NCBI GenBank assembly: GCA_015296085.1
Contig: DVDT01000082.1
Location: forward strand, 97,156 to 161,155
DNA length: 64,000 nucleotides
Source of the DNA: Trichormus sp. M33_DOE_039
GTDB lineage: Bacteria > Cyanobacteriota > Cyanobacteriia > Cyanobacteriales > Nostocaceae
Reading direction: 5' to 3'
The number at the start of each line of letters is the position of its first letter. Positions within the stretch are counted from its first letter, which is position 1. The translations under genes and the position numbers were made by a program. Below are positions 57,620 to 64,000 of this stretch, piece by piece. The notes under the pieces were generated by a model. The model did not search any database. It was not told the DNA's origin and saw only the letters and a list, made by a program, of their open reading frames with translations.

Positions 57620-58054
57620 ATGCTTGGCATTATGCAGCAAGACCATCTTAAAGTAAAAAGCGAACTCAAACTCTTAAACCAAGTTCAACAATGGTTTGAG
57701 GATTTTTGCCTAAAACATCTGTTTCAACTTGGCTGGTCAGAAACTCAACTTTATCGCCTCAACTTGGCATTAGCCGAGGGTTTTACAAATGCAGTGCGTC
57801 ACGCCCATCATACTTTACCACCGGAAACAACCATAGAAATTGCAGTTAGTCTATGGGTTGACAAGTTAGAAATTAGAATTTGGGATTATGGCAAGCCTTT
57901 TAATCCAGATGCGATCGCAGAGCCAGCACCAGGTACTTTACAAGTAGGGGGCTATGGTTGGTTTTTGCTGCGCCGCTTGACCGACAGTGTTGCTTATGAA
58001 CGCAGTCCTGACGGAAGAAACTGTCTAGTGATACTCAAGTATCTCCAAGACTAA
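57620..58054 (+). CDS. Anti-sigma-factor-like histidine-kinase-type ATPase
   Basis: 144 aa, GHKL ATPase fold of the RsbW/SpoIIAB type. The N box is LALAEGFTNAVRHAH, the G1 box is IWDYGKPFNPD and the G2 box GGYGWFLLRRLTDSVAYE. Such proteins phosphorylate an anti-sigma antagonist and bind a sigma factor, or act in partner-switching signalling. No anti-anti-sigma gene or sigma factor is adjacent; a SigF-type sigma gene is about 4 kb away on the other strand. ATG 57632 is an alternative start. Confidence 0.86.
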   Translation: MLGIMQQDHLKVKSELKLLNQVQQWFEDFCLKHLFQLGWSETQLYRLNLALAEGFTNAVRHAHHTLPPETTIEIAVSLWVDKLEIRIWDYGKPFNPDAIAEPAPGTLQVGGYGWFLLRRLTDSVAYERSPDGRNCLVILKYLQD

Positions 58055-58514
58055 TTGGATATATGTAGCATTACACGGTGGTTTTGCAGTGAGCCTAAGT
58101 AGGAAGCTGCTCTAAAAATATATTTTTTCGTATAAATTTTTATACTATCTAATAGTAAAATATACTTAGTAATAACTATTAATGCTTTGTTAAAATTGGT
58201 AAGCACTTGGAATCCAGGCGTAAACTTATATGCGCCTATTTCCACATATGAAATCGATATGTTTACAAAAAGTTATCACCATTAATCCTGCGATCGCTCA
58301 CTGAGACTGAAAGAGCATTTTCAACTAGTAGCTAACCCCACTCAAGCGCAATTCTTTTGCGCTGAGGAAGCTGAAACAGCTTGGGGATACTACTAAATAA
58401 AGCCAACGATAAAAACAGATATGGATTGACAAAAACTTTAAAATAGCTCACCTACATAGCAAATCAATGTTAGTGAGCCAGAAAAAGAGGGAAACAACTA
58501 ATGACTAATGACTA
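58055..58514. other. Spacer upstream of the glycosyltransferase gene
   Basis: 460 bp. Two strong tight hairpins lie at 58341-58366 and 58368-58382, listed separately, and a GGCG...GCGCC stem near 58217-58236. The right end holds an AATGACT triple repeat at the start of the glycosyltransferase gene. Confidence 0.5.
58341..58382. repeat. Two adjacent hairpins
   Basis: AGCGCAA, loop TTCTT, TTGCGCT with flanking CTC/GAG (58341-58366), then AAGCTG, loop AAA, CAGCTT (58368-58382). Possibly part of a leader RNA or a small RNA; no T run follows. Confidence 0.55.
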
Positions 58515-58520
58515 ATGACT
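58498..58520. repeat. AATGACT triple repeat over the start region of the glycosyltransferase
   Basis: Three AATGACT heptamers place ATG at 58501, 58508 and 58515. Only the last is in frame with the gene. Other AATGACT pairs are at 26900-26915, near 59725-59738 and near 44978. Confidence 0.8.
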
Positions 58521-59684
58521 AATAATATTGAATTGGGTGAAGATATTAATAAACAAAGTAACCATGTCTTCGTGTTCTTAGAAATTTTTGCACGGGAAGG
58601 TGGAATCCAGTCCTATGTCAAAGATATTTTTCGTGCTTATTTAGCCTTGGGTGCAGGTTATCAAGCAGAAGTATTTTTATTGCGCGATAGTCCCGATTGT
58701 TTGAATCCCTTTGCGTACGATGGTCTCAGACTGACCGAAAGTCATCGCCTAAAATTTCATTATTTTCAAAATCAGTCGCCCCAGATAGGAAGAATGACAA
58801 TGGCTGGCGCATTATTTAAGTATTTATTGCAAAAACGTCCTCAAAGGGTTTTTTGCGGTCATATTAGGTTAGGGGTACTTGTCCAAACCCTCTGCCAAAC
58901 ATTGGGAATTCCCTACACTATTCTCACTTACGGTAAGGAAGTTTGGAGTCCACTAACCAAAAAAGAACGCCGTGCTTTAGCCGCAGCAGCAGATATTTGG
59001 ACAATTAGTCGTTATAGTCGAGATCAAGCCTGTGCTGCTAATGGTATAGATCCTCAGAAAGTAAAAATGCTACCTTGTGCTATTGATGGGGATAAATTTA
59101 CTCCCGGTGCAAAGCTACCAGAATTAGTGACGAAGTACGGTTTAACAGATACCAAAGTCATGATGACCGTGGCGCGATTGTGGTCAGGAGACATATATAA
59201 AGGTGTAGATGTCACAATTCGCGCCTTACCCAAAATATTGCAAGTTTTCCCACAAGTAAAATATTTAGTCATTGGTCGTGGCGATGACCAACCTAGACTA
59301 GCGCAGCTAGCCCAAGATTTAGGTGTGAGTGACCATGTCGTCTTTGCTGGTTTTGTACCCACAGAAGATTTAATTGCACACTATCGCCTTGCTGATGCTT
59401 ATATCATGCCTTCTCAAGAAGGCTTCGGCATTGTATATTTAGAGGCGATGGCTTGTGGCATACCAGTATTATCTGGTGATGATGATGGATCTGCTGACCC
59501 CTTGCAAGACGGAAAAGTTGGTTGGCGAGTCCCGCACCGTGACCCCGAAGCCGTAGCCGCAGCTTGTATAGAAATTCTCAAAGGAGAAGATCAGCGTTGT
59601 AATGGACAATGGCTAAGAGAACAAGCGATCGCTAATTTTGGTCAAGCCGCCTTACAAAAACAACTTTTATCTCTACTAGGCTAA
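58515..59684 (+). CDS. GT4-family glycosyltransferase
   Basis: 389 aa with the GT-B fold. The N-terminal domain begins with VFVFLEIFAREGGIQSYVKD (the GG motif of GT4 enzymes); the C-terminal domain has VARLWSGDIYKGVDVTIRAL and the E-x7-E motif in EGFGIVYLEAMACGIPVLSG. It transfers sugar from a nucleotide sugar, probably for a polysaccharide or glycolipid; donor and acceptor are unknown. The start is set within a heptamer repeat: GAGGG is placed for the out-of-frame ATG 58501, whose four-codon frame ends TAATG onto the true ATG 58515. It lacks a sugar-pathway neighbour. Confidence 0.9.
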   Translation: MTNNIELGEDINKQSNHVFVFLEIFAREGGIQSYVKDIFRAYLALGAGYQAEVFLLRDSPDCLNPFAYDGLRLTESHRLKFHYFQNQSPQIGRMTMAGALFKYLLQKRPQRVFCGHIRLGVLVQTLCQTLGIPYTILTYGKEVWSPLTKKERRALAAAADIWTISRYSRDQACAANGIDPQKVKMLPCAIDGDKFTPGAKLPELVTKYGLTDTKVMMTVARLWSGDIYKGVDVTIRALPKILQVFPQVKYLVIGRGDDQPRLAQLAQDLGVSDHVVFAGFVPTEDLIAHYRLADAYIMPSQEGFGIVYLEAMACGIPVLSGDDDGSADPLQDGKVGWRVPHRDPEAVAAACIEILKGEDQRCNGQWLREQAIANFGQAALQKQLLSLLG

Positions 59685-59784
59685 GTACCGGGAACAGGTA
59701 ACAAAGAAGAGTAACTTATCACTAATGACTAATGACTGCTGCCAAACTCGCTATCCTAGATAAAGAGCGAGATAGTATTTAAAA

Positions 59785-60156
59785 ATGCGGCTTAACAATT
59801 CTCAACTGAATCTTTTGAATCTCCGTCCCTTGCTGACAGTGTTAGCGGTTACTTGGTTGCTAGCTTCTTTGGGTTTGGGTTGGTTAGTAAATTCGTTGGT
59901 GATTCTATTTGGATTACTATTGCTAGCACCTGTGGTAGCATTTTTTGGGTTGCGTTGGTGGTTAGAACGTAATTTAGTGACTGATCAATGTCCCGTCTGC
60001 GCATACGAACTTACAGGCTTAAATAATAGCCAGTTGCAGTGTCCTAACTGCGGGGAAAGACTAACAGTAAATAAAGGCCATTTTCAACGCTTCGCACCGG
60101 AAGGGACAATTGATGTCGCAGCCGTAGAAATACCTAGTCAGCAATTAGAAGATTAA
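59785..60156 (+). CDS. Small membrane protein with zinc ribbon
   Basis: 123 aa. Two hydrophobic segments near the N-terminus (LLTVLAVTWLLASLGLGWLV and ILFGLLLLAPVVAFFGLRWW) form a hairpin in the membrane. The C-terminal part has a zinc-ribbon pattern, CPVCAYELTG then CPNCGERL. No family name recognised; the pattern is common in cyanobacterial membrane proteins of unknown role. Confidence 0.78.
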   Translation: MRLNNSQLNLLNLRPLLTVLAVTWLLASLGLGWLVNSLVILFGLLLLAPVVAFFGLRWWLERNLVTDQCPVCAYELTGLNNSQLQCPNCGERLTVNKGHFQRFAPEGTIDVAAVEIPSQQLED

Positions 60157-60256
60157 ACTGTTTAGTCAGTTATATAAATTTGAGCGATAGCTTTTACTCC
60201 CATTGAGGCGATCGCTAGATCATTGTAGCTCAGTAATTTTACTGGCAAGCAAATAA

Positions 60257-60683
60257 ATGAGTATGACAGAACAAGCATCTTTAGTAACGCCAAGATTGCT
60301 GGGTTATCGAAATGAGCATAAAAATCTAGAAGATGTAGTTAAAAATCAATTGAAGCAGGCAGTAGGACTGAAAATTGAAACTATTCACCAACTAGGTGAA
60401 ATTCAACCCAATACAGAAATTTCCAACAAATTTTGGATTTTAGATTTGTAATTTTGGAATGACTGCCCCACTAAGGGATGCAGCTTGACGATTTTTGATT
60501 GGTGATTTTAGGTCTGTTCTGCCCCAAGGGCGGGGCTTGAACCAAACAACAATCCAAAATACAAAATCTAAAATCTAAAATTCGGATGGTCAAGATTTAG
60601 CTAATAGATTGGTTACAATTTTGACTCAACAGCAACAGTCAGATATGAACAAAAAATTAGCTCAACAAGATGTTGTGAACTAA
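60257..60683 (+). pseudogene. Small gene interrupted by a MITE-like element
   Basis: The first part, starting MSMTEQASLVTPRLLGYRNE and running on for about 57 codons to the element, ends inside repeat sequence. After the element an open stretch of 32 codons, starting DGQDLANRLVTILTQQQQSD and ending QDVVN, follows in a different frame. Read together they look like one acidic, helical protein of about 90 aa cut by the 154-bp element at 60429-60582. No family recognised, so the join is inferred from the break points. An ATG at 60263 is an alternative start. Confidence 0.5.
60429..60582. mobile_element. MITE-like element with ATTTTAGATTTTGG-type ends
   Basis: Left end AATTTTGGATTTTAGATTTG; right end, inverted, AATTTTAGATTTTAGATTTT followed by GTATTTTGGATTGTT. 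About 35-bp imperfect terminal inverted repeats bound a 154-bp non-coding sequence with CCCCAAGGGCGGGGCTTGAA inside. No transposase. A short relative forms the terminator at 13635-13679. Confidence 0.65.
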
Positions 60684-60750
60684 ATACAGTTGAAATTAAG
60701 ATTGCACGGTCTTTCTTGATCATCGGCAGATGACTAAAGAAAATTACAAA

Positions 60751-61494
60751 TTAAGTATTGTTGGTTAATTTAGACTCAATATCTGATACCTGTATAGCTC
60801 CAGAATAGTTTTTACCATTCATCACAAAGAAAGGTGTGCCAGGAATTCCCAATTTTTGGGCTAACTGCATATCTTGTTGAATAGCAGATTCAGCCAGTAA
60901 GCGATCGCTGTTAAACTTCTCCATATCCAGATTTAGTTTTTTGGCGATATCTAAATATAAATTTTCGCCCAGTTGTTTTTGATTGCTAAACAACGCATCA
61001 TGATATTGCCAAAACTTGCCTTGCTCATTTGCCGCCCAAGCTGCTTTTGCAGCTGGCATTGCTTCAGGGTGGTTAGGCAAGGGTAAATGTTTATAAACTA
61101 ACTTCAACTCATGCTGATACTTCGGCAGCAACTCTTGCAATTTCTTATGTGCCTCAGCACAGTAGGGACACTGAAAATCTGAGAATTCTATTAATATGGT
61201 TTTTGCTGATATTTTTCCCGTTGTAGGAGAGTTTGCAATTATGGCTTGAGTATTTGCTTGCAAATCCTGTAAAAAGACTTGTCGTGATTGATTGACCTGC
61301 TGTTGTTGCTGCTGCTGATATGCTTGGACAGATTCAATAATTACCTCTGGGTGTTTGCGAAGAACCTCTAAAACTTGCTGTTCTAGTTGAGGATTAGGAT
61401 AACCAGCTGCTCGTACAGGAAATGACCAGCCTAAAACCAGGCAAAACCAGGCAAGTATGAGGTAGATGCGGAGATAGTGAAAAACTTTAACCAT
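60751..61494 (-). CDS. DsbA-family thiol-disulfide oxidoreductase
   Basis: 247 aa. A signal peptide (YLILAWFCLVLGWSFPVRAAG) directs it out of the cytoplasm. A Gln-rich helical stretch (about 45-75) precedes the thioredoxin-like domain with active site FQCPYCAEAH (about 113-122), an inserted helical domain (about 145-215) and the cis-proline segment GIPGTPFFVMNGK. It fits the DsbA/DsbG-like group that introduces or repairs disulfides in periplasmic or lumenal proteins. No DsbB/VKOR gene is adjacent. Confidence 0.9.
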   Translation of the reverse strand: MVKVFHYLRIYLILAWFCLVLGWSFPVRAAGYPNPQLEQQVLEVLRKHPEVIIESVQAYQQQQQQQVNQSRQVFLQDLQANTQAIIANSPTTGKISAKTILIEFSDFQCPYCAEAHKKLQELLPKYQHELKLVYKHLPLPNHPEAMPAAKAAWAANEQGKFWQYHDALFSNQKQLGENLYLDIAKKLNLDMEKFNSDRLLAESAIQQDMQLAQKLGIPGTPFFVMNGKNYSGAIQVSDIESKLTNNT

Positions 61495-61676
61495 AGCGAA
61501 ATACTAGAGACATGAACATTTCCCTAGTATTCCCCGGAATTAGTCATAATACCAAGTTTGTAATTTTTAATGAATCAAGTCTGAAAAGAGAACATTGGGC
61601 ATCGCATCCAGATTCTTCTGTATCTACCTTGACTCCGAACTCAGCATGGTAACACCCTGTAACGCTCACAGCACTT

Positions 61677-62462
61677 TCAAGAACCTGTAGCTACTGCTGG
61701 TGGTTGCAAATAAACAATTAAATCTTGAATGCCCTTTTGTAAGTATCGTGTTACTGTCATGGGGCTAGTACCAATACTTTTAGCTGCATCTTTGCGAGAA
61801 AGTTCTTTTAGAAATACCATCTCTACTGCTTGACGGGGCTTTTCATCTAGCATATTAATTGCCCCTTGCAATTGTTGACGTTCTTCGTTTTGTTGCTGCA
61901 ACGCTGTGGAACGAGGACAAGGCAAGGCTTCACCCAAAGTGATTTGACAATCAACATAATGAACCGCTGTAGCATCCAAACTCAAAGGCATCCGATTTTG
62001 TGCTGCTAACTTGGTTTCTTGCCATTCTTGCACAGATACTTTAAGTTCTCTAGCAATTTCTGTATCTTTCGGAGGACGACCTAAAGAAACTGCCAACTCT
62101 TTGCGGACTTTCTGACCTTCATTATACAGTTCTTGCCAACGGCGGGGAATCTTTAACAGGGTACTGCGATCACGCAAGAAATGTAACATTTCACCGCGAA
62201 TATACGGAACAGCAAAGGAACTAAAAGCATATCCTTGACTGGGATCAAAACGCTCAATCGCCCTAATTAAACCAAAATAACCAATTTGTTCTAAATCTTC
62301 ATAAGGTTCATTACATTGATGACTAAATTTATGAGCCATCTTTCTGACTAATCCAGTGTGTAACTGTACTAGTTGATTACGAAGTTTAATAGTAGGATTT
62401 TGGTGGTATAAGTGCAATAACTCCATACCATCAATTTGCATAGAGGACTCACTTGCAGCCAT
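61677..62462 (-). CDS. sigF: Group 3 RNA polymerase sigma factor (SigF-type)
   Basis: 261 aa from the chosen start. Region 2 is visible in LVQLHTGLVRKMAHKFS and EDLEQIGYFGLIRAIERFDPSQGYAFSSFAVPYIRGEMLHFLRD (in part), region 3 in LGRPPKDTEIARELKVSV, and region 4 in ELSRKDAAKSIGTSPMTVTRYLQKGI. This is the SigF/SigB type of alternative sigma factor, which in cyanobacteria is linked to motility, pili and stress. I choose ATG 62462 because AAAGGA lies eight bases upstream; a GTG 29 codons earlier is open but adds non-family residues. The nearby anti-sigma-like ATPase is a possible partner. Confidence 0.88.
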   Translation of the reverse strand: MAASESSMQIDGMELLHLYHQNPTIKLRNQLVQLHTGLVRKMAHKFSHQCNEPYEDLEQIGYFGLIRAIERFDPSQGYAFSSFAVPYIRGEMLHFLRDRSTLLKIPRRWQELYNEGQKVRKELAVSLGRPPKDTEIARELKVSVQEWQETKLAAQNRMPLSLDATAVHYVDCQITLGEALPCPRSTALQQQNEERQQLQGAINMLDEKPRQAVEMVFLKELSRKDAAKSIGTSPMTVTRYLQKGIQDLIVYLQPPAVATGS

Positions 62463-62959
62463 ATAAAAATTCCTTTGTTGTAACTCCTTTTTTGGCAAAA
62501 TGGAGTTGCGTAGCTCTTTAAATCTGTAATCATTTTCCTTAGCTAACACCTATTAAGCCATCGTCGTTTCACTGAACTTATTAGTGGGCTAGCTCTATCA
62601 TTCAGTATTTCTACGCATGATTTTTCTAGACTATTAGTTGTGGTAAGTGTCTATTTTTCTAATAGTAATTACTCTTTAGGTAAAGTTTATTATTCGCAAC
62701 AAAGCTAGCTATTTATGCTGAAAAATGCTTGATAAGCCTATGCAGAAAATCAAAAATTAAAGTCAAAATTCAGAAGAGTGAGACCAAGTACTAGGAAGGA
62801 TTTTCAGGTATGCTAAAGATAAATTAGCAAAACATTTGAAGTTTTATAATGACACATACTAAATATCTGAATCCAGATTTTCTCTCTAGCTAATAACAGT
62901 AAATCTTGGTAAGAATAAGAATAATCACAAGGTTTTCTCAAAATACTTAGTCTTGCTAT
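62463..62959. other. Divergent spacer between sigF and the BI-1 gene
   Basis: 497 bp, AT-rich. It should hold the promoters of sigF (left) and the BI-1-family gene (right). No repeats of the heptamer families and no clear palindrome were seen. Confidence 0.4.
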
Positions 62960-63688
62960 ATGAGTAATACCAGCAATTTTCGCGAAGCTTTCCGTAATGC
63001 CCAATCTCAGGCCTTAGTTGGCCCTAATGTCATTGCCAAAGCCTTGCCTTACGTCGGTGGTGGTCTGGTACTGACAGCGTTGGGAACTTACGGTGGTCTG
63101 GGTATTATCCGCACCAATCCCCAAATCTTCTTCCCTACCTTCATCGGTGCAGTCGTTCTAGAGTTAATACTGTTCTTTGTCGCTCAAAATGTCGCTGAAA
63201 AAGGTAACAAAGGTCTGGCATTACCGCTTTTAGCTACCTACAGCTTGTTGTCGGGATATACCCTGAGTGGTTTAGTATTTGTGGCCTTGAGAACCCAAGG
63301 TGTTGGCATTCAAGGCATCGGGTTCGCGGCTCTTGGTTGTGGTGTCACTTTTATAGTTGCCCGTCAAATTGGTTCAAATCTCTCAGAACAAGACGGCATG
63401 GCTTTGACCAAAACCGTCTCTCTAGGCATCATTGCCTTGGTAGTTGTCTGTCTGACTCAATTTGTCTTTGCCTTGTTTGGCGTTTACACACCTAATTGGT
63501 TAGAAATTGCTATTTCAGGTTTGGGGGTATTTCTCTTTGCTGGGGCTTCAGTGGTCGATTTTTATATCTTGCCTCGTACTTATCGCAATGACCAATATTT
63601 ACCTGCGGCTTTGTCGATGTATTTGACTTACATCAACCTGTTCATTTTTATTTTGCGATTACTCATTGCGATCAATGGTCGTGATTAA
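62960..63688 (+). CDS. Bax inhibitor-1 (BI-1/YccA-like) family membrane protein
   Basis: 242 aa with about seven hydrophobic segments and a cytoplasmic N-terminal tail (MSNTSNFREAFRNAQSQ). The order of helices and the segments ALLATYSLLSGYTLSGLVFV-like (LPLLATYSLLSGYTLSGLV) and LPAALSMYLTYINLFIFILR fit BI-1/YccA-family proteins. Related proteins modulate membrane proteases or ion fluxes. Function here is unknown. A strong terminator follows 35 bp after the stop. Confidence 0.88.
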   Translation: MSNTSNFREAFRNAQSQALVGPNVIAKALPYVGGGLVLTALGTYGGLGIIRTNPQIFFPTFIGAVVLELILFFVAQNVAEKGNKGLALPLLATYSLLSGYTLSGLVFVALRTQGVGIQGIGFAALGCGVTFIVARQIGSNLSEQDGMALTKTVSLGIIALVVVCLTQFVFALFGVYTPNWLEIAISGLGVFLFAGASVVDFYILPRTYRNDQYLPAALSMYLTYINLFIFILRLLIAINGRD

Positions 63689-64000
63689 GCAAATTTTAAG
63701 GATACAAGCTTAACAATTGATGAACCGTGGTTAAAGCCTCAGTAACCACGGTTTTTTGCTGACCATTAAGATAGTGAGGCTTTATGCTTACGGTTGTCTG
63801 AAATCGGAATTAGGAATATGTCTTGCACCCATACACTAAGGTGAAGGACTTACGGACTAATGTAACCTGAGTTCGGGTTAAGCCAGAAGCTCAAAAGCTT
63901 ATTCTGTAAGGATTGAGCAAAAATCTAAGTGATAAAAGAAGCGATTAAAGTGGAATCATTTTGTCACTAAGTTTCACAAATGAGATTAATCTCAACAACA
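63689..64000. other. Right-edge spacer
   Basis: 312 bp. After the terminator of the BI-1 gene I see a GGACTTACGGACT fragment of the GACTTACGC repeat near 63847 and no gene to the window edge. Confidence 0.4.
63723..63757 (+). terminator. Intrinsic terminator of the BI-1 gene
   Basis: AACCGTGGTTA, loop of about ten bases, TAACCACGGTT, then a run of T residues. Confidence 0.88.

Noticed and set aside
57411..57656. 81-codon plus-strand frame before the anti-sigma-like gene
   Set aside because: Overlaps the start of the better gene and includes heptamer remnants; no ribosome site.

Overview
The window is a chromosomal stretch of a filamentous, probably heterocyst-forming cyanobacterium (Nostocales: Nostoc/Anabaena/Trichormus-like). 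The evidence is photosynthesis and pigment genes (petB, petD, acsF, gun4, a CpcS/CpeS-type bilin lyase), a DevBCA-type exporter, AAA/WD40 proteins typical of large Nostocales genomes, frequent HIP1 octamers (GCGATCGC), and intergenic spacers full of heptanucleotide tandem repeats of the GGGGACT, AATGACT and ACTGATA kinds. I saw no rRNA, tRNA, CRISPR array or transposase gene. Most of the window is core genome with decayed or repeat-rich spacers.

Layout. 1-7 kb: lipid A and fatty-acid genes (lpxD; acpP-fabF), an HdrB-like cysteine-rich protein and transketolase. 7-15 kb: ahcY, a MscS channel, an isochorismatase-like hydrolase facing a small gene with a LexA-type box on its promoter, a secreted TPR protein and a frameshifted O-methyltransferase. 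15-23 kb: rpiA, an SLH protein, dxs, a CPA2 antiporter with USP domains, mtnA. 23-29 kb: a lipoprotein, a secreted collagen-like protein, acsF, a TM2-domain protein, a DUF2996 protein. 28.9-33.2 kb: a TetR regulator divergent from a devBCA-like exporter, with two palindromes in the shared promoter. 33.4-41.2 kb: a broken DUF3592 gene, a DnaJ/CbpA protein and two AAA-like (AAA_35-type) ATPases, one carrying 14 WD40 repeats. 42-51.6 kb: icd, gun4, an orphan sugar-type ABC ATPase, membrane and secreted unknowns, a DUF892 protein, a HEAT protein followed by a bilin lyase gene. 51.6-64 kb: an M50 protease, a degenerate metallo-beta-lactamase-fold protein, a CtpA-type protease divergent from petB-petD, an anti-sigma-like ATPase, a GT4 glycosyltransferase, a zinc-ribbon membrane protein, a small gene split by a MITE-like repeat, a DsbA-like protein, a SigF-type sigma factor and a BI-1 family protein.

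How genes work together. tkt and rpiA serve the Calvin and pentose phosphate cycles and supply sugar phosphates; dxs starts isoprenoid synthesis; acsF and gun4 act in chlorophyll synthesis; petB and petD encode two cytochrome b6f subunits; the HEAT protein and CpcS-type lyase both point to phycobilisomes; icd makes 2-oxoglutarate for nitrogen assimilation. The TetR-DevBCA block is the clearest self-contained regulated module.

Items most worth following up: the dual-operator TetR/DevBCA promoter; the LexA-type box on the 102-aa gene; a structured inverted-repeat element just upstream of a 45-codon reading frame in a 1-kb spacer; several likely unannotated small proteins (46, 34 and 71 aa); heptamer repeats that stack start codons ahead of a glycosyltransferase; and two genes broken by intergenic repeats.
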